Position numbers and translations under genes: made by a program. Below are positions 23,205-34,222 of a stretch of DNA of 64,000 nucleotides, in pieces. How positions within the stretch are numbered: position 1 is the stretch's first letter; each line of letters starts with the position of its first letter. This DNA comes from Gloeopeniophorella convolvens (lineage: Eukaryota; Basidiomycota; Agaricomycetes; Russulales), in NCBI GenBank assembly GCA_022496205.1, contig WTXD01000085.1, forward strand, positions 27,761-91,760, written 5' to 3'. The notes below the pieces were generated by a model, which saw only the letters and a program-made list of their open reading frames with translations, ran no database searches and was not told the origin of the DNA.

Positions 23205-24330
23205 GTGACCTACGACCATTCAGTCCCCGCATCACTACCAAACACGGCAGGAAGACGCACCTTGTCCCATTCCTTGACCATCGGGAAGCTCCGCGTGTCG
23301 CAGCCCAGGTCCGCCCCGGACGTGATGGCAATCAAGTTTGTCACGCCGGTGCTGTACAACAGCGTGCTAAGGAAACCGAGCAGCACCTTACTCCGCGCAA
23401 TGGGGAAGTCGTTCCGCGGAGACCGCAGCCGCCGCCTGTCGCACCTCGTGCATTAGTAGAAGTGTAGGAAGAGGAGGAGTGAACGCACGGGTGACGCGCA
23501 GCTCGTGCCGTCGACATCGGAAACACGCTCGCCAACGACCACTCGGAGGTCATCCGCCTGCGCTGCGATATCAGAGAACTAACGGCTTGTCGTGCTACTC
23601 ATGAGTCGGAAAAATTGCGGAGCACGCGAAAGGGCAGGCGTACTTGAATGGCCCGGGATCCTTGTCCATCCTCATCCGGGGAAGCTCGTCTCCGCCGCAT
23701 CCTGATGACCCGAGGGCGCAGGTTACATGCGACGATAAGGACTCAGGAGCGTAGAAGTCGCCATCGCCGTGACTGGGTACGCGAGGGGTCCTCTGAGATG
23801 CAAGCTCACAGCGCCGCGGACTCAGCATCTAAGTATGAACCACGTACTTCAACATGAGGCCGTGCTACGTGGGCGGTGTTGTCAACCTTTGCCAACACGC
23901 GGGCGGCAGGCATACTAACGGTCCGGAAAGGCGCGGTGTGTGGTAAGACCAGGTGTTGCAGTGGGCTCGCCGAGAATGCATAGAAGGGATGTGTTACGAG
24001 TGGGAGTCGGACTGAGGAACCTGAGTGGCTCAGGTACGGTGGTGGGCGGTGGCGGCCGGGAGGGAGGAAAGGGACACGGCGGCCGCGCCCTGCCATGCCG
24101 GACTCAGAACGACGTGGCTGTGACAGACTCACTGTGGCTGGCATGCTCATCGTCTTGAAGACGCTCATAACGCGAATGCCCGAGACAGGTGCAGATCCGA
24201 ACTCTGCTTTCCCGGAGGATGATGCTTGCACTTTGGTAGCGCCGATACCATATCCGAGTCCAAGTTCATGCATGCGCAGCCTGAGCACTGCTGGCACCTT
24301 CTGGTGTCGCGTACGCTGCAAAGCACATGC
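23205..24330 (-). pseudogene. Sedolisin (peptidase S53) pseudogene 3
   Basis: Minus-strand remnant with the same layout as pseudogenes 2 and 5. From 23580 down it reads FSDIAAQADDLRVVVGERVS and VDGTSCASP; the catalytic Ser codon (23501-23503) is kept. After a short intron-like gap comes NDFPIARSKVLLGFL, then DLGCDTRSFPMVKEWDKV. Around 23700-23600 lies LPRMRMDKDPGPFKYACPF, matching the segment before the catalytic region. Prodomain-like pieces lie at 24320-23870 (YAFSASPLQHLVLPHTAPF). The catalytic Glu/Asp helix and oxyanion Asp region are missing, and the frame shifts repeatedly. Decayed despite the intact Ser motif. Confidence 0.72.
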
Positions 24331-24439
24331 CTCTCCTCGTCGCGCACGACAACGTCCACGCTATCAACGCCTGTAATATACACTGCATCGTACGGAAAGA
24401 CAATGGCGCCGCGCGCGAGTGGCCGCTTAACATTGAAGC

Positions 24440-25975
24440 CCCCATCTACCCAGAAATCGCCTGGAACCTGCCGGAATCAGGTGTCCCAAGCCCTGTAACC
24501 TGCAATCTATCCATGCGTCAGCGCCCGTACCACCACCCATCAGCGTAGGAACACGCACCGGGTCCGATCCCTTGACCATGGAGAGGCCCTGCATGTCACA
24601 GCTCCGGCTCGTCCCGGACGTGCTGTCGCTCAGGCTCGCCGTGCCGATGCTGTACAGCAGCGGGTTGAGGATGCCGAGCGGAGGCTTGCTCTGCGTGGTG
24701 GGGAAGTCGTTCGGCAGCGAGAGCATCCCCAACGCCGTCTGCCACGCGCATGCATGCGACCGATCGACTGTGCGGGGTGGGTGCAGGAGGGAGGGAGGAG
24801 CGCATGGATGATGCCCCACTCGTGCCGTCGACGCAGCAATCCAAAAGTTCTCCCGCGCGGCAGTGTTAGGAGACCCGGGGTCCACCATGCTGCGCAGACG
24901 CACTTGTTCATGTCAACCTTCGAGCCGCAGGGGTGCATAGGAAGACGATACGTACTTGAATAACCCACGTCTCCTGCTCACGCTCGTCCTCATGAAGGCT
25001 GTTATAGCCGTATTCTGGTACCTCGGGCGCGCGAAGAAGCTCGAGAAGCAGCTGCCGCTCAGACTCGCTGCGACTCCGGGGTTGACGCGCATCGTGCCAC
25101 CAAGCCGTACCGAGGGCCGTCACGAACGGGCCTGTGCGCGCCAAGGATAAGTCAGTGGCAAATACGCGGCAGAACAACACGGGGGGCGCACGAGAGGCTG
25201 GGGGGTTTAGGATGGCCTGCTTGCGGTTCGTTCCGTCATTCGTCGTGGAGGAGCCGCTGCTACCGCCCGAGTCGCCTCTTGAAAAGAACACGGATATGTC
25301 CTGTGCGCCGAGCTGCATGAAGAGCTCGCACATGCTCTGCGTGTAGTCCGGCGGCATTGTCAGTTCGTTGTCTCCGTGTGATGTGGTCGGCCAGGGGACG
25401 ACGCGCTGCGAGAGGATGAAGTCGAGCTAATCGAAGCATGGCTCGTCGGCGTGTTCCCGTTCATCCCAAGAAGCGGCGGGTTTCCCATGCTGAAGCACAT
25501 CCTCGGCGTCAGGAGGGAAGCCGCCTTCACGTATGAGATGTCGATTTTCCCCCGACGCACTCGGGTCGTTGTGGTCGTCCTCGCCGCTGTTGGCCTGCAT
25601 GACAGCGAACTCGGGAGCCGTATCTTTTAGTCCGAGCGACTCGCGAACTCGTCGAGGTAACCCCTGGAGGCCTGATGTCGACCTCGTTCCTTCCCGCGGT
25701 GGCTTGGATGTGCATGGATGCACCGTACAGTACGCTGGTGTGATGCTCGACGAGCAGCTCGACGGTACGATTGCATCAGGGTGGGCAGCTCCGCGGCAGG
25801 AACAAGGCGCCGGGGCTCAGGCGTGACGTCGTGCGGTACGCCTGCATAAGTAGTAGTCCTAGTCAGTGGCAGTCCGCGCCCTTCCACGCCCCGGCAGGCT
25901 CCGCACGCTTCTGTTTGGGGTCCCAATTTCAGGGTCCTCAATCTGGTTTCGTTCTCCGCAGAGACATGCATGCGC
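24440..25975 (-). pseudogene. Sedolisin (peptidase S53) pseudogene 4, the most complete
   Basis: Longest sedolisin remnant, minus strand. In order: GYLDEFASRSD (mature N-terminus, about 25640), DISYVKAASLL (equivalent of LDIQY, about 25530), and MPPDYTQSMCELFMQLGAQD followed by FFSRGDSGG (oxyanion-hole Asp region, 25357-25240). Then come FVTALGTAWWHDARQ (about 25110) and YGYNSLHEDEREQETWV. The active-site motif VDGTSGASS (about 24830) keeps its Ser. The C-terminal region is FPTTQSKPPLGILNPLLYSI and TSGTSRSCDMQGLSMVKGSD (about 24700-24560). These blocks fall in several frames and some expected sequence between them is missing, so it is most likely a pseudogene, though many introns could account for part of this. 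It is head-to-head with NLR copy 4 and tandem with pseudogene 3. Confidence 0.72.
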
Positions 25976-26004
25976 TACACCGCCGTGCTCCTCTCTCTGG
26001 GGAC

Positions 26005-26408
26005 ATCGCTGGCCATGCCAGCCACGGCCGCGCCATGTCGATAATGTTATTGTCAACACCTTGTTTCTCCAATTCATCTTCAGCGACCACGTCCTAGCTC
26101 CTGTGCAAGCCAGACCCACGGGCGGTGACAAGCGGTGCTCTCCGGCTCACACTGGCAGTCGCATTAACAGGCTCAAGCGCTCAATGTCAACGTTCGAATG
26201 TTCATATTCGCGGCCCATGCCACCGCCTCAGGCGCTGCGCCGTCTTCATTGCGTCGCACCCGTGTCTGGCTTTCCCGCAATAGGAAAGGACGCTGTGTCG
26301 CATCTGCCTTGCACAAGTCGCGTGTCTTCAGCATCCTTAGTCGTCGTCGTTCGTGAGCTACAGGAACTCCCTCACATACAACCACGCAGCTTTCTCTCAC
26401 TCATCGGA
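26005..26408 (+). promoter_or_regulatory. Shared upstream block of NLR copy 4
   Basis: Matches 11560-11952 before copy 2 over most of its length, and copy 3 over the last ~200 bp. The ATG at 26409 follows TCATCGGA. It lies between a divergent sedolisin remnant and the NLR, so it may once have been a bidirectional promoter (inference). Confidence 0.6.
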
Positions 26409-29400
26409 ATGACTTCTACACCAAACGTGATCTCCCCGCCCGACTCGTCACGCTTCAGGTCACTCTTTGAGGCTGCCTTGAAGGAATACCACGAGAATAC
26501 CGGCACGGACCTGGCATCCCATTCACTGTATGATAAACTTCGGACTTGCAAGTCTGTCGAATCTGTCATCAACGCAGTCAACGAGCAAGCGCGCGCGTTT
26601 GGCGAGCACCGGAAGGGCGATCGGGCGACGCAAATGATGACGAGGCTCTCACCCCTGGTGGATACCATCTTGGTTCTCAATGACGGTCTCGGCAATACTC
26701 TCGGCGAAGTACGTTGTGCATCTATTCCCTCCAATACATATGTCTAAATGTGGATTCGCTAGGTATTTCAGCCTGCGAAGATTGTCTGTGCAGGAGTTGG
26801 TCTCCTTCTCAGGGTGGGTCTTTGAATGCCGTGTCCTCCGAAGACCTCCGTGACAACCAGAATGCAGGCATCCAAGGGTGTTTCAGAGAGCTATGACTCT
26901 CTCGTCGATCTCTTTGACACAATGTCTCGCTTTCTCGAACGCGTCAAGATCTACGCGCTTGTGGAGCAAACCCCTCTGATGACCGAAATCATCGTGAAAA
27001 TGATGATTGGGCTACTCGAAATTCTCGGACTTGCAACGAAGGAGATAAAGCAGGGTCGACTTAGTAAGTGATAGTCGACTGAGGTGCATCGCACCATTGA
27101 CCCCGGCGACATAGGGGCGTTCGGGAAGAAACTACTGGGATCGAAGAAGATCGAAGAGGTCGTGAAGCGGCTGGACAGACTCACTGTGGAAGAGAGTCGG
27201 ATGTCGACTACACATATCCTTCTGATCGTCCATACACTGCTCGAGAACTTGAAGGGCATCATGACCAGTGAGCGACGCCCACCTATCGTGCCTTAAATAC
27301 ATCTCACGTGTTTCCAGACGCGGAAGCTTCGACAGCTACATTGGAAGACGCTCTGGGTATGAAGAATGGCTTCTCCCATCTTCCCTTGTCGACGAAGCTT
27401 ACGCCATGGGCTATGTAGCTTCGATCCAGCAGATCGTGGGCGACGTAAACAAGATGAAGCGTTCGTTCCCATATTTCGATTAATGTTGGCCGCATATCTG
27501 AAGCTTGGCCGAGCAGGTGGCTGCCTCTATCAGGAGTGCACGAAATGGCTCTCCCCACCCGACCCATCTTCGAACCACGCTGCGAAGCGCAAGCAGTGTC
27601 ACGAAGGCTCAGTAGACTGGTTCATTCACGGAAATGCTTTTGGAGAATGGACGGCATCAGACGGATCCTTCCTGTGGCTGCACGGAAAACGTATGCCTCG
27701 TCGTCTTTCACACACGGCATCGTTTCTCATCGTCTGTCATGCTCGCAGCGGGATCCGGGAAGAGCGTTCTGTGGTGCGCTTGTTACATATTTGTACACCT
27801 GACTCTACTGACCATCTAGGAACCAGTTCGGCGATGATCGATCACTGCGTGCACCATCTGCGCCGCACGGGACTCGGAACTGTAGCCTACTTCTACTGCG
27901 ATTTCAACGATTCTGCAAAACAGAGTCTAGATGGGATTCTTCGCTCTGTCCTGGTACAACTCTGCAAACAGTCGGACTCGTACTCGGCGATCTTTTCCCG
28001 TTTCCATTCAGAGAATAAGGACCATCCACCCAGCACCGACGCTCTCGGACGATGCCTCAAGGCAATGCTGGCGCTCCCCAATGAAGCTGCAAAGTATATC
28101 TTTGTGGACGCGCTCGACGAATGTCCCAGCTCCGGGCTGCCATCGCCACGTGGCGAGATCCTCAGTTTTTTGAAGGACGTCATCGACTCTCGCTTTCCGG
28201 ACGTTCATATCTGCATCACTAGTCGTCCTGAAGGCGACATCAAAGAAGTCCTCGAACGTCCAGCATCATTCCGCATTTCGCTCGAAGAGGAAATTGGGCA
28301 AGAATACGCTATTGTTAACTACGTCGAATCATCCGTTGAATCGCATCCGAAGATGTGCAAGTGGAGTAAGACGATCAAGGATCTGGTCATTGATACGCTG
28401 AAAAGGAATGCTCACGGGATGTGAGTTGAACCCTGAGTCCAACAATGAGCGGTCCTGATGTTTCGTTGACGTAGGTTCCGATATGTGTACTGCCAGCTCA
28501 ACGAGTTGTGCGATCTTCACCCAGCGACCATCCGCCGCACGCTCGAGAATCTTCCGAGGACGCTGTACGGAACATACGAATCGACACTTCAGCGCATCCC
28601 CGAGGGAAGCTGGGATATGGCGCATCGCATCTTCCAATGCGTAACGTTCTCACACCGTCCACTCTCTGTTGAAGAGCTCGCGGAGATTCTGGTGTTCGAT
28701 TTCGAAGGAGACACCCCCACATATCACTCCGACTGGCGTGCAGAAGACACACAGCAGGCGTTGTTGTCCTTTTGTCCTGGAAGCTTTCTTTCCATCGTGA
28801 AAACGCGCTGGCGTGGAAGTGAAGTGCGGTTTGCACACTTCTCCGTGCAAGAATTCTTGACTTCGACAATCATTGCGAACTCTGCGGCAAGACTTTCCCG
28901 CTTTCACGTCCTTCCAAATCCTTCCCACATACTCCTCGCCCAGATCTGCCTCACCACGTTGCTTCAAGTCGACGACACTTCCGACAGAGGCGCCCTCTCA
29001 AAAGCCCTTCCTCTTCTTCATTACGCCGCCACTTCCTGGTATGAACATGCCCGATTCGAGGACGTGGCACTCTCGGTGATGGATTCAGCAATCAGGGTGC
29101 TTGATCCCGTCTATCCCCACTGTGTAGCTTGGCTTTCACTGCAGCCTTTTTTTCACGATGAGCTCAATTACTGGGGTTCCGCGTCGCACTTGGAAGGCAC
29201 CACCTTATACCTCGCGGCACTCCACGACCTTCAGCTCGTCGTAGAGCATATAGCAGCATCGCCTCCGGCCCCCGACGTTGACAGAGAGGGTGGTTACTAT
29301 GGAACACCCCTCAATGTGGCGTCACGCCATGGTCATATCGACACAGTGCGATACCTGCTCGGCCATGGTGCCAATCCAAATGTTCCCGCCGGCTCTGGTG

Positions 29401-30455
29401 GAACCGCGCTGCAAGTCGCGTGTTTCAGAGGGCACACCGACATCGTTCGGCTGTTTCTCGACCGCGGCGCTGACCCAGATGCTTCTGCTGGCCCTGACGG
29501 AACCGCGCTGCAAATCGCGTGTTTCGAAGGACACACCAACACCGTTCGGCTGTTGCTCGACCGCGGTGCCGATCCAGATGCTTCTGCTGGCCCTAACGGA
29601 ACCGCGCTGCAGGCCATGTGTTCCGAAGAGGACATTGACATCGTTCAGCTGTTGCTGGAGCATAGTGCCGATCCCAATACTCCCGCTGGCCCTGAGGGAA
29701 CCGCGCTGCAAATTGCGTGTTTCAGAGGGCAATCCGACATCGTTCAGCTATTACTTAACCATGGTGCCGACCCCAATGCTCCTGCTGGCCCTAGGGGGAC
29801 CGCGCTGCAAACCGCGTGTTTCAGAGGGCAAATCGACATTGTTCAGCTATTACTCAACCATGGTGCCGACCCAAATGCTCCTGCTGGCCCTGAAAGAACA
29901 GCGTGTTTCAGAGGGCAACTCGACATCGTTCAGCTATTACTCAACCATGGCGCCGACCCCAATACTCCTGCTGGCCCTCAAGGAACTGCGCTGCAGGTTG
30001 CATGTTCTCATGGGCACCTCGACATCGTTCAGCTATTACTCAACCATGGTGCCGACCTAAATGCTCCCGCTGGGCCCAACGGGACTGCACTGCGGGTCGC
30101 GTGTTCCAAAGCGTTCGTCGAAATCGTTGTGTTGCTGCTCGAGTATGGCGCCGAACCGAATCCTCCCGCTGGCCCCGATGGAACCGTGCTGCAGGTTGCA
30201 TGTTCCAGGTGGGACACCGACATCATCCAGCTACTGCTCAAGTATCGCGCCGATCCGAATGCTCCCGCTGGCCCCAACGGAACTGCCCTCTACATCGCAT
30301 CGTCCCTCGGATACCTGATTACCGTTCACCTTTTGTTAAATTACGGTGCGGATGTGAACGCCCCGGGTGGCGAGCACGGTACTGCATTACAGGTGGCTTT
30401 ATACAATGGCCACACTGCAATCGCAGCTTTGCTTTCAACCTTGACGCGACATTGA
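26409..30455 (+). CDS. Goodbye-NACHT-ankyrin NLR (STAND), copy 4, intact
   Basis: Predicted intact ten-exon gene of about 1184 aa. Exons: 26409-26708, 26763-26813, 26868-27063, 27115-27267, 27318-27356, 27419-27460, 27517-27690, 27749-27773, 27827-28420, 28475-30455. Start chosen to match copies 1-3; the open frame continues upstream but the homology does not. Goodbye-type N-terminus (SSRFRSLFEAALKEYHENTG), helical linker, WLSPPDP, Walker A GKPGSGKS across the 25-nt exon, Walker B YIFVDALDECP, HICITSRPE, RFAHFSVQEFL, then twelve ankyrin repeats. One repeat (about 29885-29935) is 29 residues because of a 12-bp in-frame deletion. The N-terminal two thirds is very similar to copies 2 and 3; most differences lie in the array. 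Convergent with sedolisin pseudogene 5. Confidence 0.88.
29301..30452 (+). repeat. Ankyrin-coding array of NLR copy 4 (about 12 repeats)
   Basis: Tandem ankyrin units. Units between 29690 and 30060 are close to identical (RGQxDIVQLLLNHGADPNAPAGP), pointing to recent expansion. One unit lacks the four residues at its start. Confidence 0.92.
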
Positions 30456-31238
30456 TTCACGGCGCAGTGTCTGACACGGGTTACCGGTTCAGATCCTGGT
30501 TGATGAGGCGGTGTAATGAGGTAAGAGCCACCTTGCTGTGTATGTTTTGGTGGCGCTAATCGTATGCTTAGCCATTCAACGTTCAACATTCAACGACCAA
30601 GTAACAGTAGTGGTGGCGAATCCTAACCGCCGGCCGGGAGGAGCCCCGAGTACCACTGAAGATTGGAAGCCTTACTATCATGTACTATACGAGTGATTTG
30701 TCTACTCGAAATCTTGTGTGCCCACTCCCTCACCCTCCGACCCCCATTTCGAGGACGGACTGTATGTTTTCTGCGTTTCGAGGCCACGTACTTTCGACCT
30801 TGCGTGCTTATCAATTCTATACCGCCACAAAACTAAAATTATGGCAGAACTGGGACAATTGATACTGCTAAAGTCAGTTGGTTGCCATGCGCCGGGTTGA
30901 CGATGGCTGCGGGGGTCATGGTTGTGAGGTTTCCGTGGCTCAAGACCAGATGGTGTTGCCCGTCGAAGTAAGGAGGGATGATTCCATTTGTTTACACAGT
31001 CGTGTGTCAAACGGTAAGGAACAAAAGAGTGTACGCCACGACTGATCTATGTCCGATATCCTTATCTTATCACTGTCCGACGATCATGATTCCAACAATG
31101 GTGAGGTCCTCGGGCGAGCGACAGGGCCCATGTGACCACGCCGAGGCTCCTTTCGTTCACGATGCGCATGGTGCGTTGTCCATGTTCCATTGTCAGCGCC
31201 ACTAGCTGAGCCATTCTACATACTCTACCATCTGTAGC
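30456..31238 (+). repeat. Post-NLR conserved block, copy 4
   Basis: Shares 30570-30620 with copy 3 and 30728-30890 with copies 2, 3 and 5. Further shared words run to 31260 (CTACCATCTGTAGCTTA). No gene is visible. Confidence 0.55.
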
Positions 31239-32250
31239 TTAACAGAATAAGGCGCCTCGAGCTGTAGCCTGCGACCATTCAGCCATAGCACCACCACCCA
31301 CCAGAGCGCGGAAACGCACCTTGTCCGGAACCCACTCCTTGACCGTCAAGGAGCTCCGCGTGCCGCAGCCCAGGTGCGTCCCGGACGTGATGGCAATCAC
31401 GCCGATCGCGCAGATGTTGTACAACAGCATGCCGAAGAAACCGAGCAGCAGTTTTCTCCACGGGATGGGGAAGTGGTTCCGCAGAGACCGCAGCCGCCGC
31501 CTGTTGCACCTGGTGGATTTGTAGAAGTCTGGGAAGAGGAATGAACGCACAGGTGACGTGCAGCTCATGCCCGATAACCACCAACGCGCTCGCCGACGAT
31601 AATTCGGAAGGTGTCTGCCTGTGCTGTGATATGGGAGAATCAACGGCCTGTCGTGCTGATCGCACGTCAGAAAGACCTGCATAGCACGGGAGAGGGCAAG
31701 CATAGTTGTCTATCCTCATCCGCAGGAAGCTCGTCACCGCCACGTCCTGGCAACTTGAGAGCGCAGATTACCCACTGAAGCGGAGCCCAGGAATGGAGCA
31801 CGCCGTGCTTCCTACATCGCCGCCCCGTCCGACGACAAGAAGCGTAAAAGCCGGCACCCCCGCTAGGCGCGGAAGAGGCGTCTTTGGAGATGTAAATTCA
31901 CAGCGTCACTAACTTCCGTCTGTGCCCAGGCCACATACCTCGACTTGAGGTTTTTGGGTGCTGTGCTATGTGGGCGGTGCCGTCAGCATACAGGCGGCAG
32001 GTGCCCTAACAGTCTAGAAGGGCGCGGTGTGATGTAACAGGCGTTCGGAGGGCTCGCCAAGAACTACATAGAAGTATTGTATTGCGGCCGGAAGTCGGAC
32101 TGGGGAGCTTGAGTGAGGCATAGTGGCGGGTGAGAGGGAAGGGGTGCAGGAGCGCGCGGCTGGCTCGAACATGCTCATCGTCTTGAAGACGCCCATGACG
32201 CGAACACGACGGCAGGTGCAGATCACTTTGTTTTCTTGAAATTGCCTGCA
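31239..32250 (-). pseudogene. Sedolisin (peptidase S53) pseudogene 5
   Basis: Minus-strand remnant with the layout of pseudogenes 2 and 3. The 3' part has SGMSCTSP (active-site region, Thr replaced by Met but Ser kept), then RNHFPIPWRKLLLGFFGMLL, ITSGTHLGCGTRSSLTVKEW and the end of the S53 fold. A frameshift separates FRIIVGERVGG from the Ser motif. The 5' part (32250-32000) resembles the same prodomain-flanking region as in pseudogenes 2 and 3. The catalytic Glu/Asp helix and oxyanion Asp were not found. Confidence 0.68.
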
Positions 32251-32633
32251 CTTTGGTGGCACCGAGAAGCGGGGGTAACCATATTCAAGGTTTGTACGAC
32301 CTCGAGACCCTTGTTCAAGTGTTCCCCGGAGCTGACTGGCGAATCTCGGTTTGGTGATGCTCGGTTCGGCCCGACAGATTTACATGTTTTGGATTTTCGT
32401 GTTTTGAATTGACCTGGAGGCTGCCGCGGTTGCGTTGCGGTGGAGACTGCGCCAGACGACGCCCGAGTCGGCAAGGGTCGTCTGCGGCTGCCACGTGCAC
32501 TCGTGTCTCCCAATCCGAGCTTTGACTCCGTCAGTACAGTACTGAAAGACACCCTCACTAGCCGTTCTCTCCTCATCTCCCGGCGACCTCCAACGCCGCC
32601 AGCTGTATCGCCACTCACTGTCATCCACACACA
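32251..32633. other. Boundary of the NLR/sedolisin island; upstream region of the next gene
   Basis: No gene visible. Similarity to the repeated sedolisin unit fades near 32250, and the coding-style GC-rich sequence of the next gene starts at 32634. This marks the right edge of the first part of the island. Confidence 0.4.
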
Positions 32634-33887
32634 ATGTCACACGATCTTTACGAAGAGGACTCTCGCTTTCTCTCACCATCGTCGTCATCTCCGAGGAAAT
32701 CGCCATCCAAGCAGACACTCACTCGCAACAGGTCCAACGCCTCGCTCCGAGGCGGAACCTCATCCCTCGCCCATGAACTCGCGGTGGCACTCCTGCCAGA
32801 GCCAACGGCGGGCTCGAAATTGCTAGCGGAGGAGTTTGGCATCGAGTATGATGAAGGGGCGGAGGGTATCGACGGTATGCCTCCAGAGGACGGCGTCCCC
32901 ACATTCGCAGTCACAGACAATCTGGACCCGACCATGGAACCCGACGGACCATCAGGCTCCACCACCCCCGGCATGACCGACGACGACCTCGACCCATCCT
33001 TCTCCACACCCCCACGCACCCGCGCGCGCTCACGCGCGCATCCCGAGCCCGACGCGATGGCGCTCCTGTCGCAGAACCTCGAGTCGACAGACAAGTTCCT
33101 CGCGCACCTCCAGCGGCTCGACGCGGACGGCGCGTCAGCCGCCGCGCTGGAGGGCCTCGCGGCGGGAATTATCAGCCGGCTGAACGAGACGGCGCGGGAC
33201 CGCGAGGAGCAGGTGCGGGAGCTGCTGCGCTGCGAGCGGGAGTTCCAGCGGATCGCGGGCGAAGTCGGCGGCACAGATGCACTCGCGGCACTGGACGCGC
33301 TGGACGACTTTGGTCTGCTCGTCGACATACCCGCGCCTGCGTCTGCGCACGCACCCGCGACATCGCACGAGCGGCGCACACTCGAGGCCGTCACGGAGGA
33401 AGCGTCGTTCTTGGGCGACTGGGAAGTCGACCCCGACGCGGCGCACGGGCCCGACGGCGACGAATCCGACGCGGACCCGGACGCGGGCTCGCCACTGAAG
33501 GACGCGTTCGCCGTGCCGCCGCCGCCAGCCCCGGTGGGCCCCGCGACGCCTGCCGCAGCGGTGCCGCAGCTCGCGCACTTACGCACACACACAGCGTCGC
33601 TCGCGGCGAGCCTAACGGCCATCTCGGAGCACGCGCAAGTAAACGGCGCAGCGACGACGGAGGCGGGGCGCAAGATCCGGGCGCTGAAGAACAAGCTCGG
33701 CGGGTGGCGCACGGATTGGGACAGCGCGGAGCGCAGCCGGGTGCGGATCGAGCGGTGGGAGGCGGGAGGCGCGGCTGGCGCGCGGCGCGTCGATGGGCGC
33801 GCGGTCGTCGCGGAGCACCTGCGCGAGTTCGAGCGCGTGCTGTCAGAGGCGAACACCAAGACACAGGCGATTATGGCAGCGTCATAG
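32634..33887 (+). CDS. Uncharacterised acidic protein with C-terminal helical region (417 aa)
   Basis: Intronless frame of 417 codons. The N-terminus (1-40) is Ser/Lys-rich with SP motifs (SPSSSSPRKSPSKQ), suggesting phosphorylation. Residues 60-120 are acidic and Pro/Gly-rich. Residues 140-215 (LLSQNLESTDKFLAHLQRL through REEQVRELLRCEREFQRIAGEV) are likely helical or coiled coil. A low-complexity Ala/Asp/Pro stretch follows, and a second helical segment lies at about 310-417 (TAISEHAQ through EHLREFERVLSEANTKTQAIM). No catalytic motif, signal peptide or membrane segment. The long antisense frame over the same interval is a GC-rich shadow. I do not recognise the family; a scaffold or cytoskeletal adaptor is possible but unsupported. 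Confidence 0.75.
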   Translation: MSHDLYEEDSRFLSPSSSSPRKSPSKQTLTRNRSNASLRGGTSSLAHELAVALLPEPTAGSKLLAEEFGIEYDEGAEGIDGMPPEDGVPTFAVTDNLDPTMEPDGPSGSTTPGMTDDDLDPSFSTPPRTRARSRAHPEPDAMALLSQNLESTDKFLAHLQRLDADGASAAALEGLAAGIISRLNETARDREEQVRELLRCEREFQRIAGEVGGTDALAALDALDDFGLLVDIPAPASAHAPATSHERRTLEAVTEEASFLGDWEVDPDAAHGPDGDESDADPDAGSPLKDAFAVPPPPAPVGPATPAAAVPQLAHLRTHTASLAASLTAISEHAQVNGAATTEAGRKIRALKNKLGGWRTDWDSAERSRVRIERWEAGGAAGARRVDGRAVVAEHLREFERVLSEANTKTQAIMAAS

Positions 33888-34222
33888 AGGACTCTCAGGA
33901 TTCCCCGTCGTCTGTCTCCTTCGTTCCTTCGCACCACGACTTTGTTGTGTTTTAGATGGTCTGGCTACTATAGCATACCTTCGATCTGCTCGATCTGGCA
34001 TTCCCTGCATGGTACAAGATTCCCTTTTTTTCGATACATGTATACCTGTAGCGTACATATACTCTAGCTGACTGCGCCCAGGAAGGAAGGATACGGTTGT
34101 GGATTTGGTTTACATACATCCGTCCGCCGCGGTGTACGGCGCGGATCAATACAGCGCATTCAATGCACTTCACGCAACGCACAGCACGGTTTTCCTGCTT
34201 GTTCTTCGCATTAATCAAGGCA

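Noticed and set aside
24440..25975. Sedolisin copy 4 as a functional protease
   Set aside because: It keeps the Ser motif and the oxyanion Asp, but the blocks fall in different frames and expected segments are missing or not recognisable even when introns are allowed.
32648..33937. 429-codon minus-strand open frame
   Set aside because: It lies antisense to a 417-aa plus-strand gene with better composition. It is Ser/Arg-rich without domains, a typical GC-rich shadow.
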